The notes under the pieces were generated by a model. That model searched no databases and was not told the DNA's origin. It saw only the letters and a program-made list of their open reading frames with translations. This document shows, one piece after another, positions 1 through 8,601 of a DNA stretch of 64,000 bases; positions within the stretch are counted from its first letter, which is position 1; every line of letters starts with the position of its first letter. A program made the position numbers and the translations under genes. This DNA is from Nocardia neocaledoniensis (GTDB taxonomy: Bacteria; Actinomycetota; Actinomycetes; Mycobacteriales; Mycobacteriaceae): contig NZ_JARWOJ010000377.1 of assembly GCF_029868625.1 (NCBI RefSeq), positions 41,086-105,085 on the forward strand. Direction: 5' to 3'.

Positions 1-1
1 G

Positions 2-667
2 GTTGCCATCGCCGGAGCGGGCGCCGTCGGGCGCTCGATCGCCAGGGAACTGCTGCGGGGCGGGCATCGGGTGATGCTGCTCGAGCGTCAGCTCGATCAC
101 ATCGATCCCGCGGCCATCCCGGACGCGGTCTGGGTGCACGCCGACGCCTGCGAGCTGTCGCTGCTGGAGAACGCCGAACTCGAGACCTACGAGGTGGTCA
201 TCGCGGCCACCGGCGACGACAAGGCCAATCTGGTGCACAGCCTGCTCGCCAAGACCGAGTTCGGTGTGCGCCGGGTGGTCGCGCGCGTCAACGATCCGCG
301 CAACGAATGGCTCTTCGACGAGTCCTGGGGCGTCGACGTGGCGGTCTCGACGCCGCGGCTGCTGGCCTCCCTGGTCGAGGAAGCCGTGTCGGTGGGCGAT
401 CTGGTGCGGCTGATGACGCTGCGGCAGGGCCAGGCCAATCTGGTGGAGATCACCCTGCCCGCCGACACCCAGCTCGCGGGCAAACCCGTGCGCACACTGT
501 CGATGCCGCGCGATACCGCCCTGGTGACGATCCTGCGCGGCGGCCGGGTGATCGTGCCGCAGCCCGACGACCCGTTCGAGGGCGAGGACGAGCTGCTGTT
601 CGTCACCTCGGTGGAGGCCGAGGAAGACCTGCGCCTGACCCTGGCCACGCACGGGATCAAGCCGTAG
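2..667 (+). CDS. ceoC: TrkA-family potassium uptake regulator (partial, 5' end cut by window)
   Basis: Cytoplasmic NAD-binding regulatory subunit of a Trk/Ktr-type K+ channel. The frame is already open at base 2 and begins with a Rossmann glycine motif (VAIAGAGAVGRSIA). The TrkA-N fold runs over about the first 130 residues and a TrkA-C ligand domain over the last 80 (TLPADTQLAGKPV to LLFVTS). Only a few N-terminal residues are missing; 221 residues remain, the usual length of a single TrkA-N/TrkA-C protein. In mycobacteria the partner ceoB lies immediately upstream, which would be outside the window. The stop is one base from the stop of the convergent sigma factor gene. Confidence 0.9.
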   Translation, partial: VAIAGAGAVGRSIARELLRGGHRVMLLERQLDHIDPAAIPDAVWVHADACELSLLENAELETYEVVIAATGDDKANLVHSLLAKTEFGVRRVVARVNDPRNEWLFDESWGVDVAVSTPRLLASLVEEAVSVGDLVRLMTLRQGQANLVEITLPADTQLAGKPVRTLSMPRDTALVTILRGGRVIVPQPDDPFEGEDELLFVTSVEAEEDLRLTLATHGIKP

Positions 668-668
668 C

Positions 669-1295
669 TCAGGCGGCCTTCAGCTGTGCGCGCAACTTGT
701 TCAGCGCACGGTGCTGCATCACCCGCACGACGCCGGGGCTGGTGCCGATGGCCTCGGCGGTCTGCGCCGCGCTCCAGCCGAGCACGATCCGCATGACCAG
801 CACTTCGCGATGGTTCGGGGCCAGCCCGGACATCAGCTCGTGGGTGGCCGCGCGCCGTTCCATGGCCAGCGCCCAGTCCTCCGGTCCCGCGGCGCCGGAG
901 GCGGTCTCGGGCACGTCGGCCACCGGGTAGGCGGTGTGCTTGGCGCGGCGGAACGCGTCGGAGACCTTGTTGGCGGCGATGCCGTAGACGAACGCCAGGA
1001 ACGACTTCCCCTGGTCGCGGTAGCGCGGGATCGCGCTGACCGTGGCCATCAGCACTTCCTGGGTGACATCGTCGGCGGTGACGGTCAGATGGCCGGTGGC
1101 GCCCATCCTGGACGAGCAGTACCGCCGTACCAGCGGGTGCACCAGGCGCACGATCTCGGCGATGGCCTCGCGATCACCGGCCGCGGCGGGCGCGATGAGG
1201 GCGTCGAGTTCGGCCCCGATGCGCTTGCTCTCCGACAGCACGGCGGCGGTCGTGTTCTTCGATGCGCCGCGGGGGCGATGCTCGGTAGCCATCAT
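669..1295 (-). CDS. SigD-like ECF sigma factor
   Basis: RNA polymerase sigma factor of about 208 aa. Region 2 is at roughly 45-115 (LTVTADDVTQEVLMATVSAI, then FLAFVYGIAANKVSDAFRRA) and region 4 at about 150-205 (LAPNHREVLVMRIVLGWSA, then a helix-turn-helix ending VVRVMQHRALNKLRAQ). The wording of both regions is close to M. tuberculosis SigD and to the Streptomyces ShbA group, from memory. ATG 1295 was chosen because GAGAGGA lies about nine bases upstream; an upstream GTG at 1319 is in frame but has no such site. No anti-sigma gene is adjacent. The gene converges on ceoC with a one-base gap. Confidence 0.85.
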   Translation of the reverse strand: MMATEHRPRGASKNTTAAVLSESKRIGAELDALIAPAAAGDREAIAEIVRLVHPLVRRYCSSRMGATGHLTVTADDVTQEVLMATVSAIPRYRDQGKSFLAFVYGIAANKVSDAFRRAKHTAYPVADVPETASGAAGPEDWALAMERRAATHELMSGLAPNHREVLVMRIVLGWSAAQTAEAIGTSPGVVRVMQHRALNKLRAQLKAA

Positions 1296-1420
1296 GGTCG
1301 CCGGTCCTCTCACGATCACTGCGATTTCTCCTACGCATTGATCGTGCGACGATCCGGACCTGGCTACCAGACACCCCAGGGTGGGTACTTCCCCACCTCC
1401 GGCGCCCCCGCGCGCACCCT

Positions 1421-2176
1421 TCAGGCGCGCGCCGAATCCGTTCGGGCAGCGGCGGAATCACTCTTCTCGACGGGCAGGTGACCGGCGCGGCGCACCGCCC
1501 AGACGGTGATCACCAGGGCGACCGCCGTCAGCGGCCAGCCCATGCCGATCCTGGCCACCGCCAGCCAGGTGGTGTGGTCGGTGTCGTAGAGCTGGGACTG
1601 GACCAGGTAGCGCGCGCCGAACACGACCACCCACACGATGGTGGCCAGGTCGTAGAGCTTGCGGATGCGCTTGTCGGCCCGCCAGCCCGTACCGTGCCCG
1701 TTGAGCGCGCCCCAGATCACCCCCACCAGCGGCCACCGGAACAGGATCGACAACGCGAACACGCCCGCGTACACGAGGCTGGTGTAGATGCCGAACAGGA
1801 AGAACCCCTTGGCCTCCCCCATCCGGTAGGCGATGAACGCGCAGACGCCGACCCCGAGGAAGCCGGAGATCGCGGGCTGCACGGGGCTGCGGCGGTACAG
1901 CCGCCACACGAGCACGCCCGCGGCCACCCCCAAAGCGGCCCAGATGGCCGCCGTGAGCCCCGCGACGGTGTTCACGGGCACGAACACCAGCACGGGCAGG
2001 GTGGAGTAGATCAGGCCGCTGAAGCCGCCCATCTGCTCGAGCAGGGTCTGCTCGGTGCGGGCCACCTCACCGTCGACGGCGGGATCTACCGGGTCGGCCG
2101 GGATGCCGGTCGCCACGGGGAGCACCACCGTGGGTTCGGAGTCCGCGGCGGGGTGGTACTCGTCGCTGGTGGGCAT
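1421..2176 (-). CDS. DUF3159 integral membrane protein
   Basis: Polytopic membrane protein of 251 aa, function unknown. An acidic, proline-rich N-terminal tail of about 45 residues is followed by roughly six hydrophobic helices (for example LIYSTLPVLVFVPVNTVAG and LTAAIWAALGVAAGVLVW). The conserved-looking loop FRWPLVGVIWGALNGHG and the helix around WVVVFGARYLVQSQLY fit the DUF3159 family (Rv2693c position in the M. tuberculosis order). It lies three bases behind the OB-fold gene, so the two are very probably cotranscribed. Confidence 0.82.
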   Translation of the reverse strand: MPTSDEYHPAADSEPTVVLPVATGIPADPVDPAVDGEVARTEQTLLEQMGGFSGLIYSTLPVLVFVPVNTVAGLTAAIWAALGVAAGVLVWRLYRRSPVQPAISGFLGVGVCAFIAYRMGEAKGFFLFGIYTSLVYAGVFALSILFRWPLVGVIWGALNGHGTGWRADKRIRKLYDLATIVWVVVFGARYLVQSQLYDTDHTTWLAVARIGMGWPLTAVALVITVWAVRRAGHLPVEKSDSAAARTDSARA

Positions 2177-2179
2177 ACG

Positions 2180-2587
2180 TCAGCTGTTCCCGCGCAATTC
2201 GTAGTAGGGGTTGAAGATCACCTTGCGGCCGTCGCGGTCACCCACGCGTCCGCGGACCATGATGCGCCGGCCCGGTTCGATCCCGGGGATGCGCCTGCGC
2301 CCGATCCAGACGAGCGTGATGGCGTCGGTGCCGTCGAAGAACTCGGCCTGCACCGTGGCACCGGCCGCCTTCGGACAGGCCTCGACACTGCGGAGCCTGC
2401 CGAGGATGGTGGCCTCCTCGCCGCGACAACAGTCGGCGGCGCGCCGGGCGCCGGAGGCGTCGGCGGTCTCCGCCAGTTCCTCGGCGTCGAGCTGATCGAT
2501 GTCGGCGGTCAGACGGCGACCGAGTCGACGAAAATATCCCGAGTCCGGACCCGATCCCGACTTGCGTCCGCCCGTGGATGACGACAT
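2180..2587 (-). CDS. OB-fold nucleic-acid-binding domain protein
   Basis: Small 135 aa soluble protein at the Rv2694c position. After a basic, disordered start, residues about 55-130 read as an OB fold: EEATILGRLRSVEACPK, a middle strand with ITLVWIGRRRIPGIEPG, and RIMVRGRVGDRDGRKVIFNP. Such domains bind single-stranded nucleic acid or oligosaccharide; the ligand here is unknown. It is the first gene of a two-gene unit with the DUF3159 membrane protein, and starts at ATG 2587 with a purine-rich GGAGAA upstream. Confidence 0.8.
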   Translation of the reverse strand: MSSSTGGRKSGSGPDSGYFRRLGRRLTADIDQLDAEELAETADASGARRAADCCRGEEATILGRLRSVEACPKAAGATVQAEFFDGTDAITLVWIGRRRIPGIEPGRRIMVRGRVGDRDGRKVIFNPYYELRGNS

Positions 2588-2662
2588 GGCACGCTTCTCC
2601 CGCTAGTTGGCCGTACACCGCCACTGTAGTTGGGCAAACACCTCGGCCGCTACGCTCGGTCC

Positions 2663-3376
2663 GTGATGTGCACCCCACCCCAGGTCACCGTGGTCGCCCT
2701 GCCCGGAACCGGCTCCGATGCCGATTTCGCCGCACGGGCTTTCGGTCCCGCGGCGGCCGCCGCCGGTCTGTCGTTCCAGGCCGTCGAGCCGGATCCGCGG
2801 GCCGTGATCGCGAGCTGTACCGCGGCTTTGGACGCCGCGGCGGCACGCGGTCCGGTCCTGGCCGCAGGCATTTCACTCGGTGCCGCGATCGCGCTCGACT
2901 GGGCTGCCGAGAGCCGCACCGCGGTGGTCGGTGTCATCACAGCATTACCCGCGTGGACCGGCGCCGAAACCGCCGACTGCCCAGCGGCGTCGAGCGCCTC
3001 GGTTACCGCCGGGCAATTGCGCGCCGACGGCCTGGAGGCGGTGATCGCCCGCATGCGCGCCTCGAGCCCGCCCTGGCTGGCCGACGCGCTCACCCAGTCC
3101 TGGCGCGGGCAGTGGCCACACCTGCCCGACGCGCTCGAGGAGGCGGCGGCCTACGCCTGGCCGACGACCGACCTGCTGGCGCGCGTCGAGGTGCCGGTGG
3201 CGGTCGTCGGCGCGAGTGACGACCCGGTGCACCCGATCGCGGTGGCCGAGCAGTGGGCGGCCACGCTGCCGCAGGCGCGCTTGCACAAGGTGACCCTGGC
3301 CGAACTCGGCGCGGATCCGGCGGTGCTGGGCCGGGCCGGGTTCGCCGAACTCGCCGCGGCCGGCGCCGCCTGGTAG
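2663..3376 (+). CDS. alpha/beta hydrolase
   Basis: Predicted soluble serine hydrolase of 237 aa at the Rv2695 position. The nucleophile elbow is AAGISLGAAIALDW (GxSxG form). A later strand VPVAVVGASDDPVHPI carries the likely acid residue; the C-terminus is short and lacks an obvious catalytic-histidine motif beyond ARLHKVTLAELG, so activity is uncertain. Start GTG 2663 is preceded at six bases by TACGCT, the pattern of a leaderless actinobacterial promoter; a longer form from 2630 would overlap that element. Substrate unknown. Confidence 0.75.
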   Translation: MMCTPPQVTVVALPGTGSDADFAARAFGPAAAAAGLSFQAVEPDPRAVIASCTAALDAAAARGPVLAAGISLGAAIALDWAAESRTAVVGVITALPAWTGAETADCPAASSASVTAGQLRADGLEAVIARMRASSPPWLADALTQSWRGQWPHLPDALEEAAAYAWPTTDLLARVEVPVAVVGASDDPVHPIAVAEQWAATLPQARLHKVTLAELGADPAVLGRAGFAELAAAGAAW

Positions 3377-3398
3377 ACGGAACCGGCCGCGTGCGGCC

Positions 3399-4307
3399 CT
3401 AGTTCAGGCCGAGCTGCTGCATGGCCGAGCCGTCGGCGCCGCGACGCGGCTCGTCGGGCAGTTTCGGCGGCAGCGCCGAGGTGGGCGCCGCCTGCGCGGC
3501 CGCGGCCTGCGCGGCGATGGCCTGCTGCTGCGCCTGGACCTGCTGCTGGTGGGCGGCCGCGAGCTGCTCGGCCAGTTCCTGGGGCAACACCACCGGCAGC
3601 GGGTCACGCACCGGCAGCGGCTCGGAGCCCCGGCGCACCACGGCGTCGGCGAGGACCGCGCGGGCCGCGGTGATCAGCGGGCTCCGATCGTCGACGGCGC
3701 CCGAGGGGCCCGCCGCGACGAGCCGGATCATCCAACGCGGACCGTCGACACCGATGAAACGCAGATCGGCACCCTCGGTGATGGCCTTGACCTCGCGACC
3801 CCACGGCCCCTTCTCCACCGCGACGCTCGCGCCGTCGGCGCGCAGCGACTCGGCCAGATCGGCGGCCACGGTGCGCCACTGCCCGGCCGACTTCGGCGCG
3901 GCGTAGGCGGAGACGGTGAGCCTGCCGTGCTCGGTGGCCAGGTGCACCGCCTGCGGGGTGCCGTCCGGGCTCATCTCCACCTGGAGCTGACCGCCCGGCG
4001 GCAGCGGGATGACCACGGAGCCGAGGTCGAGCCGCTGCGCGATGACCTCGTCGGAGACCTCGCTGATGTCGTAGGGACCGGCGGCGGCGTCGGGCTGATG
4101 ATCGAAGTTGCCGTAGATCCGCTCGTCGGTGGGCGCGTCGTCGAAGTCGAGGCGAGCGAAGTCGGGGCGCGGGAACTCGTCGGTGTCGTACTCGTCCTCG
4201 TCGTAGCCGTCGAGCTCGTCGTAGCCCTCGGCGTCGTCGTAGCGGGGCTCGTCGTAGTCGACGACCTCCTCGTCGTGACGCCGCTTCTTCTTGCCGAACA
4301 GACCCAT
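3399..4307 (-). CDS. DUF3710 domain protein
   Basis: Soluble protein of 302 aa, Rv2696c-like, role unknown. It opens with [10 protein letters not shown] and a strongly acidic, tyrosine-dotted stretch to about residue 50 (DEEVVDYDEPRYDD and similar), likely disordered. The DUF3710 core spans about 70-230 (LDLGSVVIPLPPGGQLQVEM, RFIGVDGPRWMIRLVAAG). A glutamine/alanine-rich tail follows. Its ATG overlaps the dut stop codon as TAATG, so translation is probably coupled to dut. The longer open frame to 4496 lies inside dut and was discarded. Confidence 0.87.
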   Translation of the reverse strand: MGLFGKKKRRHDEEVVDYDEPRYDDAEGYDELDGYDEDEYDTDEFPRPDFARLDFDDAPTDERIYGNFDHQPDAAAGPYDISEVSDEVIAQRLDLGSVVIPLPPGGQLQVEMSPDGTPQAVHLATEHGRLTVSAYAAPKSAGQWRTVAADLAESLRADGASVAVEKGPWGREVKAITEGADLRFIGVDGPRWMIRLVAAGPSGAVDDRSPLITAARAVLADAVVRRGSEPLPVRDPLPVVLPQELAEQLAAAHQQQVQAQQQAIAAQAAAAQAAPTSALPPKLPDEPRRGADGSAMQQLGLN

Positions 4308-4777
4308 TACGCCTCCTCGCCGGCCAGGCTCGCGTGCCCGCCGCTCGACCCGTAGCCACCGGTTCCGCGCGCGGTGTCGTCGAGATCGTCGACCTCGGCG
4401 AAGTCGACCAGCTCCACCCGCTGCACCAGCAGCTGGGCGATCCGGTCGCCACGGCGCAGTTCGATCGCCGTGCGCGGGTCGTGGTTGATCAGGCACACCT
4501 TGATCTCGCCGCGATAGCCCGCGTCGACCGTGCCCGGGGTGTTCACCACCGACAGACCGGCCTTCGCGGCCAGCCCGGACCGGGGATGGATCAATCCGAC
4601 GGTCCCCACGGGCAGCGCGATCGCGATCCCGGTGCCGACCAGCACCCGCTCGCCCGGTTCGATGATCACGTCCTCGGTGGTACAGAGATCGACGCCCGCG
4701 TCGCCTTCATGGGCGCGCGTCGGCACAGGGATGCCGGGATCGAGCCGCCGCAGCGGAATCGGTGCAAGTGCGTTCAC
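4307..4777 (-). CDS. dut: deoxyuridine 5'-triphosphate nucleotidohydrolase (dUTPase)
   Basis: Hydrolyses dUTP to dUMP and PPi, keeping uracil out of DNA and supplying thymidylate synthesis; trimeric cytoplasmic enzyme. All five trimeric dUTPase motifs are readable in 156 aa: AGVDL near residue 28, the RSGLA uridine motif, the catalytic-aspartate segment [22 protein letters not shown], and the C-terminal glycine-rich arm GTGGYGSSG. The start is GTG 4777; TAGGCT eight bases upstream suggests a leaderless transcript. It forms a coupled pair with the DUF3710 gene (TAATG). Confidence 0.96.
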   Translation of the reverse strand: MNALAPIPLRRLDPGIPVPTRAHEGDAGVDLCTTEDVIIEPGERVLVGTGIAIALPVGTVGLIHPRSGLAAKAGLSVVNTPGTVDAGYRGEIKVCLINHDPRTAIELRRGDRIAQLLVQRVELVDFAEVDDLDDTARGTGGYGSSGGHASLAGEEA

Positions 4778-4850
4778 ATCGGTCGAGCCTACGCGCTCGA
4801 GGGGCCGACCTTGCGGTCACCGCCCCGGCTCGGTGGCCTACTCTGGACAC

Positions 4851-5387
4851 GTGCCCGACCAGCCCCGTTCGACGACCACCGACACCACCGACACCGACCA
4901 CCACGAGCCGGTGACACACGCCCCCTCGCCCTACCGCGAGCGGCTGTGGGTGCCGCTGTGGTGGTGGCCGATCGGCTTCGCCATCGCGGGCCTGCTGGCC
5001 GCCGAGATCCACATGGGCGCGCCCGGCCTGCGCGCGTGGCTGCCCTATGTGCTGCTGGCGCCGGTACCGGTCTGGATCCTGCTGTGGATGAGCAGGCATC
5101 GGCTGGAGGTCACCGTCACGCCCGACGGTGCCGCGGAACTGCGCGTCGACCGCGCCCACCTGCCGGTGAGCTTCGTCGCGCGCGCGGCCGCCGTCGCACC
5201 GACGGCCAAGAGCGCGGCGCTGGGGCGTCAGCTCGACCCCGCCGCGTATGTCCAGCATCGCGCCTGGATCGGGCCGATGGCGCTGCTGGTGCTCGACGAC
5301 CCGGACGACCCGACGCCGTACTGGTTGATCAGTACGCGCAGGCCCGAACGGGTCCTGGCCGCGCTCGGACTCCCGAGCGCGGGCTGA
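4851..5387 (+). CDS. DUF3093 membrane protein
   Basis: Protein of 178 aa, Rv2698-like, unknown role. A short hydrophilic N-terminus rich in Asp/Thr leads to two adjacent membrane helices (about 38-58, LWVPLWWWPIGFAIAGLLAA, and about 70-90, LPYVLLAPVPVWILLWM), then a soluble beta-rich domain ending PTPYWLISTRRPERVLAAL. The start is GTG 4851, preceded by TACTCT at six bases, a leaderless arrangement. The gene is divergent from dut. Confidence 0.85.
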   Translation: MPDQPRSTTTDTTDTDHHEPVTHAPSPYRERLWVPLWWWPIGFAIAGLLAAEIHMGAPGLRAWLPYVLLAPVPVWILLWMSRHRLEVTVTPDGAAELRVDRAHLPVSFVARAAAVAPTAKSAALGRQLDPAAYVQHRAWIGPMALLVLDDPDDPTPYWLISTRRPERVLAALGLPSAG

Positions 5388-5403
5388 CCCTCGTCTCTTC
5401 TCG

Positions 5404-5706
5404 TTATGCCGCGCAGTCCATGCAGATCAGCTGGCCGCCCTTCTCGCTGGCCAGGCGGCTGCGATGGTGCACGAGGAAGCAGCTCGAACAGGTGAACTCG
5501 TCCGCCTGCTTCGGGATCACCCGAACGCTGAGTACTTCCTCGGACAGGTCCGCGCCGGGAAGCTCGAACGATTCCGCCGTATCGGACTCGTCGATGTCCA
5601 CGACGGCGGACTGCGCCTCGTTGCGGCGGGCCTTCAGCTCCTCGAGCGAATCCTCCGACACTTCGTCGGATTCGGTGCGCCGCGGTGCGTCATAGTCGGT
5701 TGCCAT
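5404..5706 (-). CDS. DUF4193 small zinc-ribbon-like protein
   Basis: 100 aa acidic protein, Rv2699c-like. The N-terminal two thirds is Glu/Asp-rich. The C-terminus holds two cysteine pairs (EFTCSSCFLVHHRSR and QLICMDCAA) that would form a zinc ribbon. The family is restricted to actinobacteria and its function is not known. It is convergent with the DUF3093 gene. The fit between size, cysteines and position makes the family call firm. Confidence 0.87.
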   Translation of the reverse strand: MATDYDAPRRTESDEVSEDSLEELKARRNEAQSAVVDIDESDTAESFELPGADLSEEVLSVRVIPKQADEFTCSSCFLVHHRSRLASEKGGQLICMDCAA

Positions 5707-6083
5707 GTCGTCTTCCCCTCAGTCCTTACTCCGTATATCCCGGATCGGTTCGCCGACCGAGATCCCCGTAGGGATTCGGCCTTCGTCCCGCCCCGCCGGT
5801 GGTGCACCTCACACGTACACCGACTCGCCTATCAGGGTCGATCGGCGAAGATCTACTCCGACAGCGTTCGGTTAACGCAGGACATGCCCTGGTTGTTCCC
5901 GCGACCGTGCACCGTTTCACCGGTGTTTATTCGATCTGGGCGGCCAGACAATAGCGGACCTACGGACAAATGTCGCAATCAAATCCCGGCCGAGTCGAAA
6001 CCGACGACGAATCTTCACCTGGCGGGAAACTCGCCGAGACCTCCGGCGCGGGCGCGTGGCCGCCGAACTCGTAGAGTGAGCGC
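5707..6083. other. 377-base intergenic region, no gene seen
   Basis: Separates the leftward DUF4193 gene from the rightward cei gene, so it must hold both promoters. It is less GC-rich than its surroundings. A 64-codon frame on the minus strand (5726-5920) has no ribosome site or recognisable composition and was not called. A TAGAGT hexamer at 6072-6077, six bases before the cei GTG, is the best promoter candidate. Confidence 0.5.
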
Positions 6084-6767
6084 GTGGTTTCACTGATCAC
6101 CGAAGGCAGCGCGACCGATCGCGACGGCAACCCCTATCCGCGGCGGCGGCCCGAGCTCTGGCTCGCGCTCGTCCTCGTGCTGGCTCTGGTGAGCCTGTTC
6201 GTCTGGATCACGGCGTTTCGCACGCATGACGACAGCAACGAGCCGATGGCCTGCAACGCGCCGAGCACCCCGACGGCCACCAACGCGGCCCAGCCCGCGC
6301 CGCTGGGCACCCGGGTGGGTCCGAGCCGCCTCGACGACGTCGACCCGGCGGCCCTGTCGGAGTCCAAGGTGCGCGTGTTCAACGCCAACGGCAAGAGCGG
6401 GCAGGCGGGCAACATCGCCACCGCGCTGGGCGACCTCGGCTTCGCGAGCGCGCCGGGGACACAAGTCGGTAACGATCCGGTCTACGTCAACGGTGACCTC
6501 AACTGCACCGGCCAGATCCGCTTCGGCGTGAACGGCAGGCCGGCCGCGGCCTCGGTGCAGCTGGCCGCGCCGTGCGCCGAGCTGATCGAAGATCCGCGCA
6601 CCGACGACAGCGTCGACCTGGTCCTCGGCCTCGGCTTCGGCGAGTCGCTGCGCCCCGGCGCCGACGCGGAGGCCGTGCTGCGGGCCCTGAAGAATCTCGC
6701 GCCGGGGGCGAGCTCGTCCTCGATCGATCCCGACCTGCTCGAGGCCGCCCGCACCGTCCAGTGCTGA
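6084..6767 (+). CDS. cei: envelope integrity protein Cei (LytR C-terminal domain)
   Basis: 227 aa single-pass membrane protein, Rv2700-like. A short cytoplasmic N-terminus precedes one helix (about 25-45, LWLALVLVLALVSLFVWITA). The extracytoplasmic part has a LytR_C-type domain beginning KVRVFNANGKSGQAGNIATA and a second repeat with paired cysteines. In mycobacteria the family supports cell-envelope integrity and virulence. GTG 6084 follows a TAGAGT element at leaderless distance. Confidence 0.85.
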   Translation: MVSLITEGSATDRDGNPYPRRRPELWLALVLVLALVSLFVWITAFRTHDDSNEPMACNAPSTPTATNAAQPAPLGTRVGPSRLDDVDPAALSESKVRVFNANGKSGQAGNIATALGDLGFASAPGTQVGNDPVYVNGDLNCTGQIRFGVNGRPAAASVQLAAPCAELIEDPRTDDSVDLVLGLGFGESLRPGADAEAVLRALKNLAPGASSSSIDPDLLEAARTVQC

Positions 6768-6779
6768 CGGCCCGCCGGC

Positions 6780-7676
6780 TCAGTCGGGCAGCGCGGCGGT
6801 CGCGCCGACCCGCGTCAGCAGCCCGGACAGGTCGGCGGCCACACCGGGCGCCGCCACGACCGTCAGCTCCCCGGCGGCACCACCCACGGTGACGTCGGGG
6901 ACCCGCACCACCGCGCCCGCCTCGGCGGCGATCAGCGCGCCCGCCGCCCAGTCCCAGGCATTGAGGCCGTGTTCGTAATAGCCGTCGAGTTCGCCCGCCG
7001 CGACGTGGCACAGGTCCATCGCGGCCGCGCCGAGCCGACGGATGTCGCGGATCTCCGGCAGGATCGCCGCGAGCAGTTCGGCCTGCTTCGCGCGGCGCGC
7101 GGGGCCGTAGGCGAACCCGGTCGCGATCAGCGCCACCGCGAGCGAATCCTCGCGCGCGCAGCGCAGCCTGGTGCGGGTGCCGTCGGCGCGCACGGCGTGG
7201 GCGCCGCCGCCGAGCGCGGCGCTGTAGGTCGTCGCGGCGGCCACGTCGACGACCGCGCCCGCCACCGGCCTGCCGTCGCGCACCGCGGCCACCGACACGG
7301 CGTAGCCGGGCAGCCCGTAGAGGAAGTTGACGGTGCCGTCGATCGGGTCGACGACCCACGTGACGGCCCCCGCCGCGCTCGCGCCGACATCACCACCGCC
7401 CTCCTCTCCGAGGATCGGGTCGGCGGGCCTGCGCTCGGCGAGCAGCGCGCGGATGAGCTGTTCGGACTCGGTGTCGACGACGGTGACCGGATCGGTGACG
7501 TGCCCCTTGGTCGCGACGGCGCCCGCGGCGGGACCGTCCGCGGCGAACACCTCCGGTCTGCGGGCACGCACGTGCGCGGCCGCGGCTTCGGCGAGTTCCA
7601 CGGCGAGCGAACGCAATTCGTCGTGATCGGCGGCGACGGTGGGGGCGATGGTCTCGGAGCTCGTGTGTTCGGGCAC
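6780..7676 (-). CDS. suhB: inositol-1-monophosphatase family protein
   Basis: Mg2+-dependent phosphatase of 298 aa, in the position of suhB (Rv2701c). It probably releases myo-inositol from inositol phosphate for phosphatidylinositol and mycothiol synthesis. Metal-site motifs are present in order: ILGEEGG (about 95), VVDPIDGTVNFLYG (about 107-120) and, near the C-terminus, NAWDWAAGALIAAEAGA. It starts at GTG 7676 and is divergent from ppgK. Related IMPase-fold enzymes dephosphorylate other sugar phosphates, so substrate rests on synteny. Confidence 0.9.
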   Translation of the reverse strand: MPEHTSSETIAPTVAADHDELRSLAVELAEAAAAHVRARRPEVFAADGPAAGAVATKGHVTDPVTVVDTESEQLIRALLAERRPADPILGEEGGGDVGASAAGAVTWVVDPIDGTVNFLYGLPGYAVSVAAVRDGRPVAGAVVDVAAATTYSAALGGGAHAVRADGTRTRLRCAREDSLAVALIATGFAYGPARRAKQAELLAAILPEIRDIRRLGAAAMDLCHVAAGELDGYYEHGLNAWDWAAGALIAAEAGAVVRVPDVTVGGAAGELTVVAAPGVAADLSGLLTRVGATAALPD

Positions 7677-7772
7677 TACTCCATGCCATCACATGCCGGG
7701 TCGGCTCGCCCGGAACGTGACACCCGCTACTCTTTGTCAGGCACATCGACCGGACCAGCGAGGGGTTGAACC

Positions 7773-8531
7773 ATGTCTGCTCGAGGGCACGCCTTCGGCA
7801 TCGATATCGGCGGTAGCGGCGTCAAAGGCGCGCAGGTGGATCTGGCCACCGGCCTGCTGACCCACGACCGGATCAAGATCGCCACACCGCAGCCGTCGAC
7901 CCCGGACGCCGTCGCGGGCGCGGTCGCCGAACTGGTCGCGCAGGCGGGCTGGGACGGCCCGGTCGGCCTGACCATGCCCTGCGTGGTCCTCGACGGCCAC
8001 GCCAGGACCGCCGCCAACATCGATCCGGGCTGGATCGGCACCGACGCGCGGGCCCTGTTCGCCAAGGCGCTGGGCGGGCGCGAGGTGACGGTGCTCAACG
8101 ACGCCGACGCCGCGGGCCTTGCCGAGGACACCTACGGCGCCGCCCGCGACCTCGACGGCCTCACCCTGCTGCTCACCTTCGGCACCGGTATCGGCTCGGC
8201 GCTGCTCTACAACGGCACCCTGGTGCCGAACTCCGAGCTGGGGCATCTGGTGGTCGACGGCGCCGAGGCCGAGCACCTGGCCGCCGCCTCGGTGAAGGAC
8301 CGCGAACAGCTGAGCTACCCGCAGTGGGCGCAGCGCGTGAGCACGGTCCTGCGCCACCTCGAGGACCTGTTCTGGCCGAAGGTGATCGTCGCGGGCGGCG
8401 GTATCAGCCGGGACCACGAGCAGTGGATTCCGTTGCTCACCAACCGAACTCCGGTGATTCCGGCCGTTCTGAAGAACACCGCGGGTATCGTCGGCGCGGC
8501 GATGGCCATCGACGGTGGCATCGCACCGTAG
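7773..8531 (+). CDS. ppgK: polyphosphate glucokinase
   Basis: Phosphorylates glucose to glucose 6-phosphate using polyphosphate or ATP; ROK-family kinase of 252 aa. The phosphate-binding segment is FGIDIGGSGVKGAQVDL, the catalytic aspartate lies in VTVLNDADAAGLAE, and a glycine motif GTGIGSALLYNG follows. The zinc-binding cysteine cluster of classical ROK repressors is absent, as in PpgK. GAGGGG lies a few bases ahead of ATG 7773. The suhB-ppgK-sigA order matches M. tuberculosis Rv2701c-Rv2703. Confidence 0.94.
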   Translation: MSARGHAFGIDIGGSGVKGAQVDLATGLLTHDRIKIATPQPSTPDAVAGAVAELVAQAGWDGPVGLTMPCVVLDGHARTAANIDPGWIGTDARALFAKALGGREVTVLNDADAAGLAEDTYGAARDLDGLTLLLTFGTGIGSALLYNGTLVPNSELGHLVVDGAEAEHLAAASVKDREQLSYPQWAQRVSTVLRHLEDLFWPKVIVAGGGISRDHEQWIPLLTNRTPVIPAVLKNTAGIVGAAMAIDGGIAP

Positions 8532-8595
8532 CCCGGCGCGCGGGGCGACGCAACGCCTCGGTGGCATCGTGCCATGAGTACCCTGGTTGGATCGT

Positions 8596-8601
8596 TACAA
8601 T
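8596..8601 (+). promoter_or_regulatory. candidate -10 element upstream of sigA
   Basis: TACAAT in the 218-base gap between ppgK and sigA, about 150 bases before the sigA start, leaving room for a long 5' leader. No clear -35 hexamer was found, so this is a weak prediction. Confidence 0.3.

Noticed and set aside
5726..5920. 64-codon minus-strand frame in the DUF4193-cei gap
   Set aside because: No ribosome site, Arg/Cys-rich random-looking composition.
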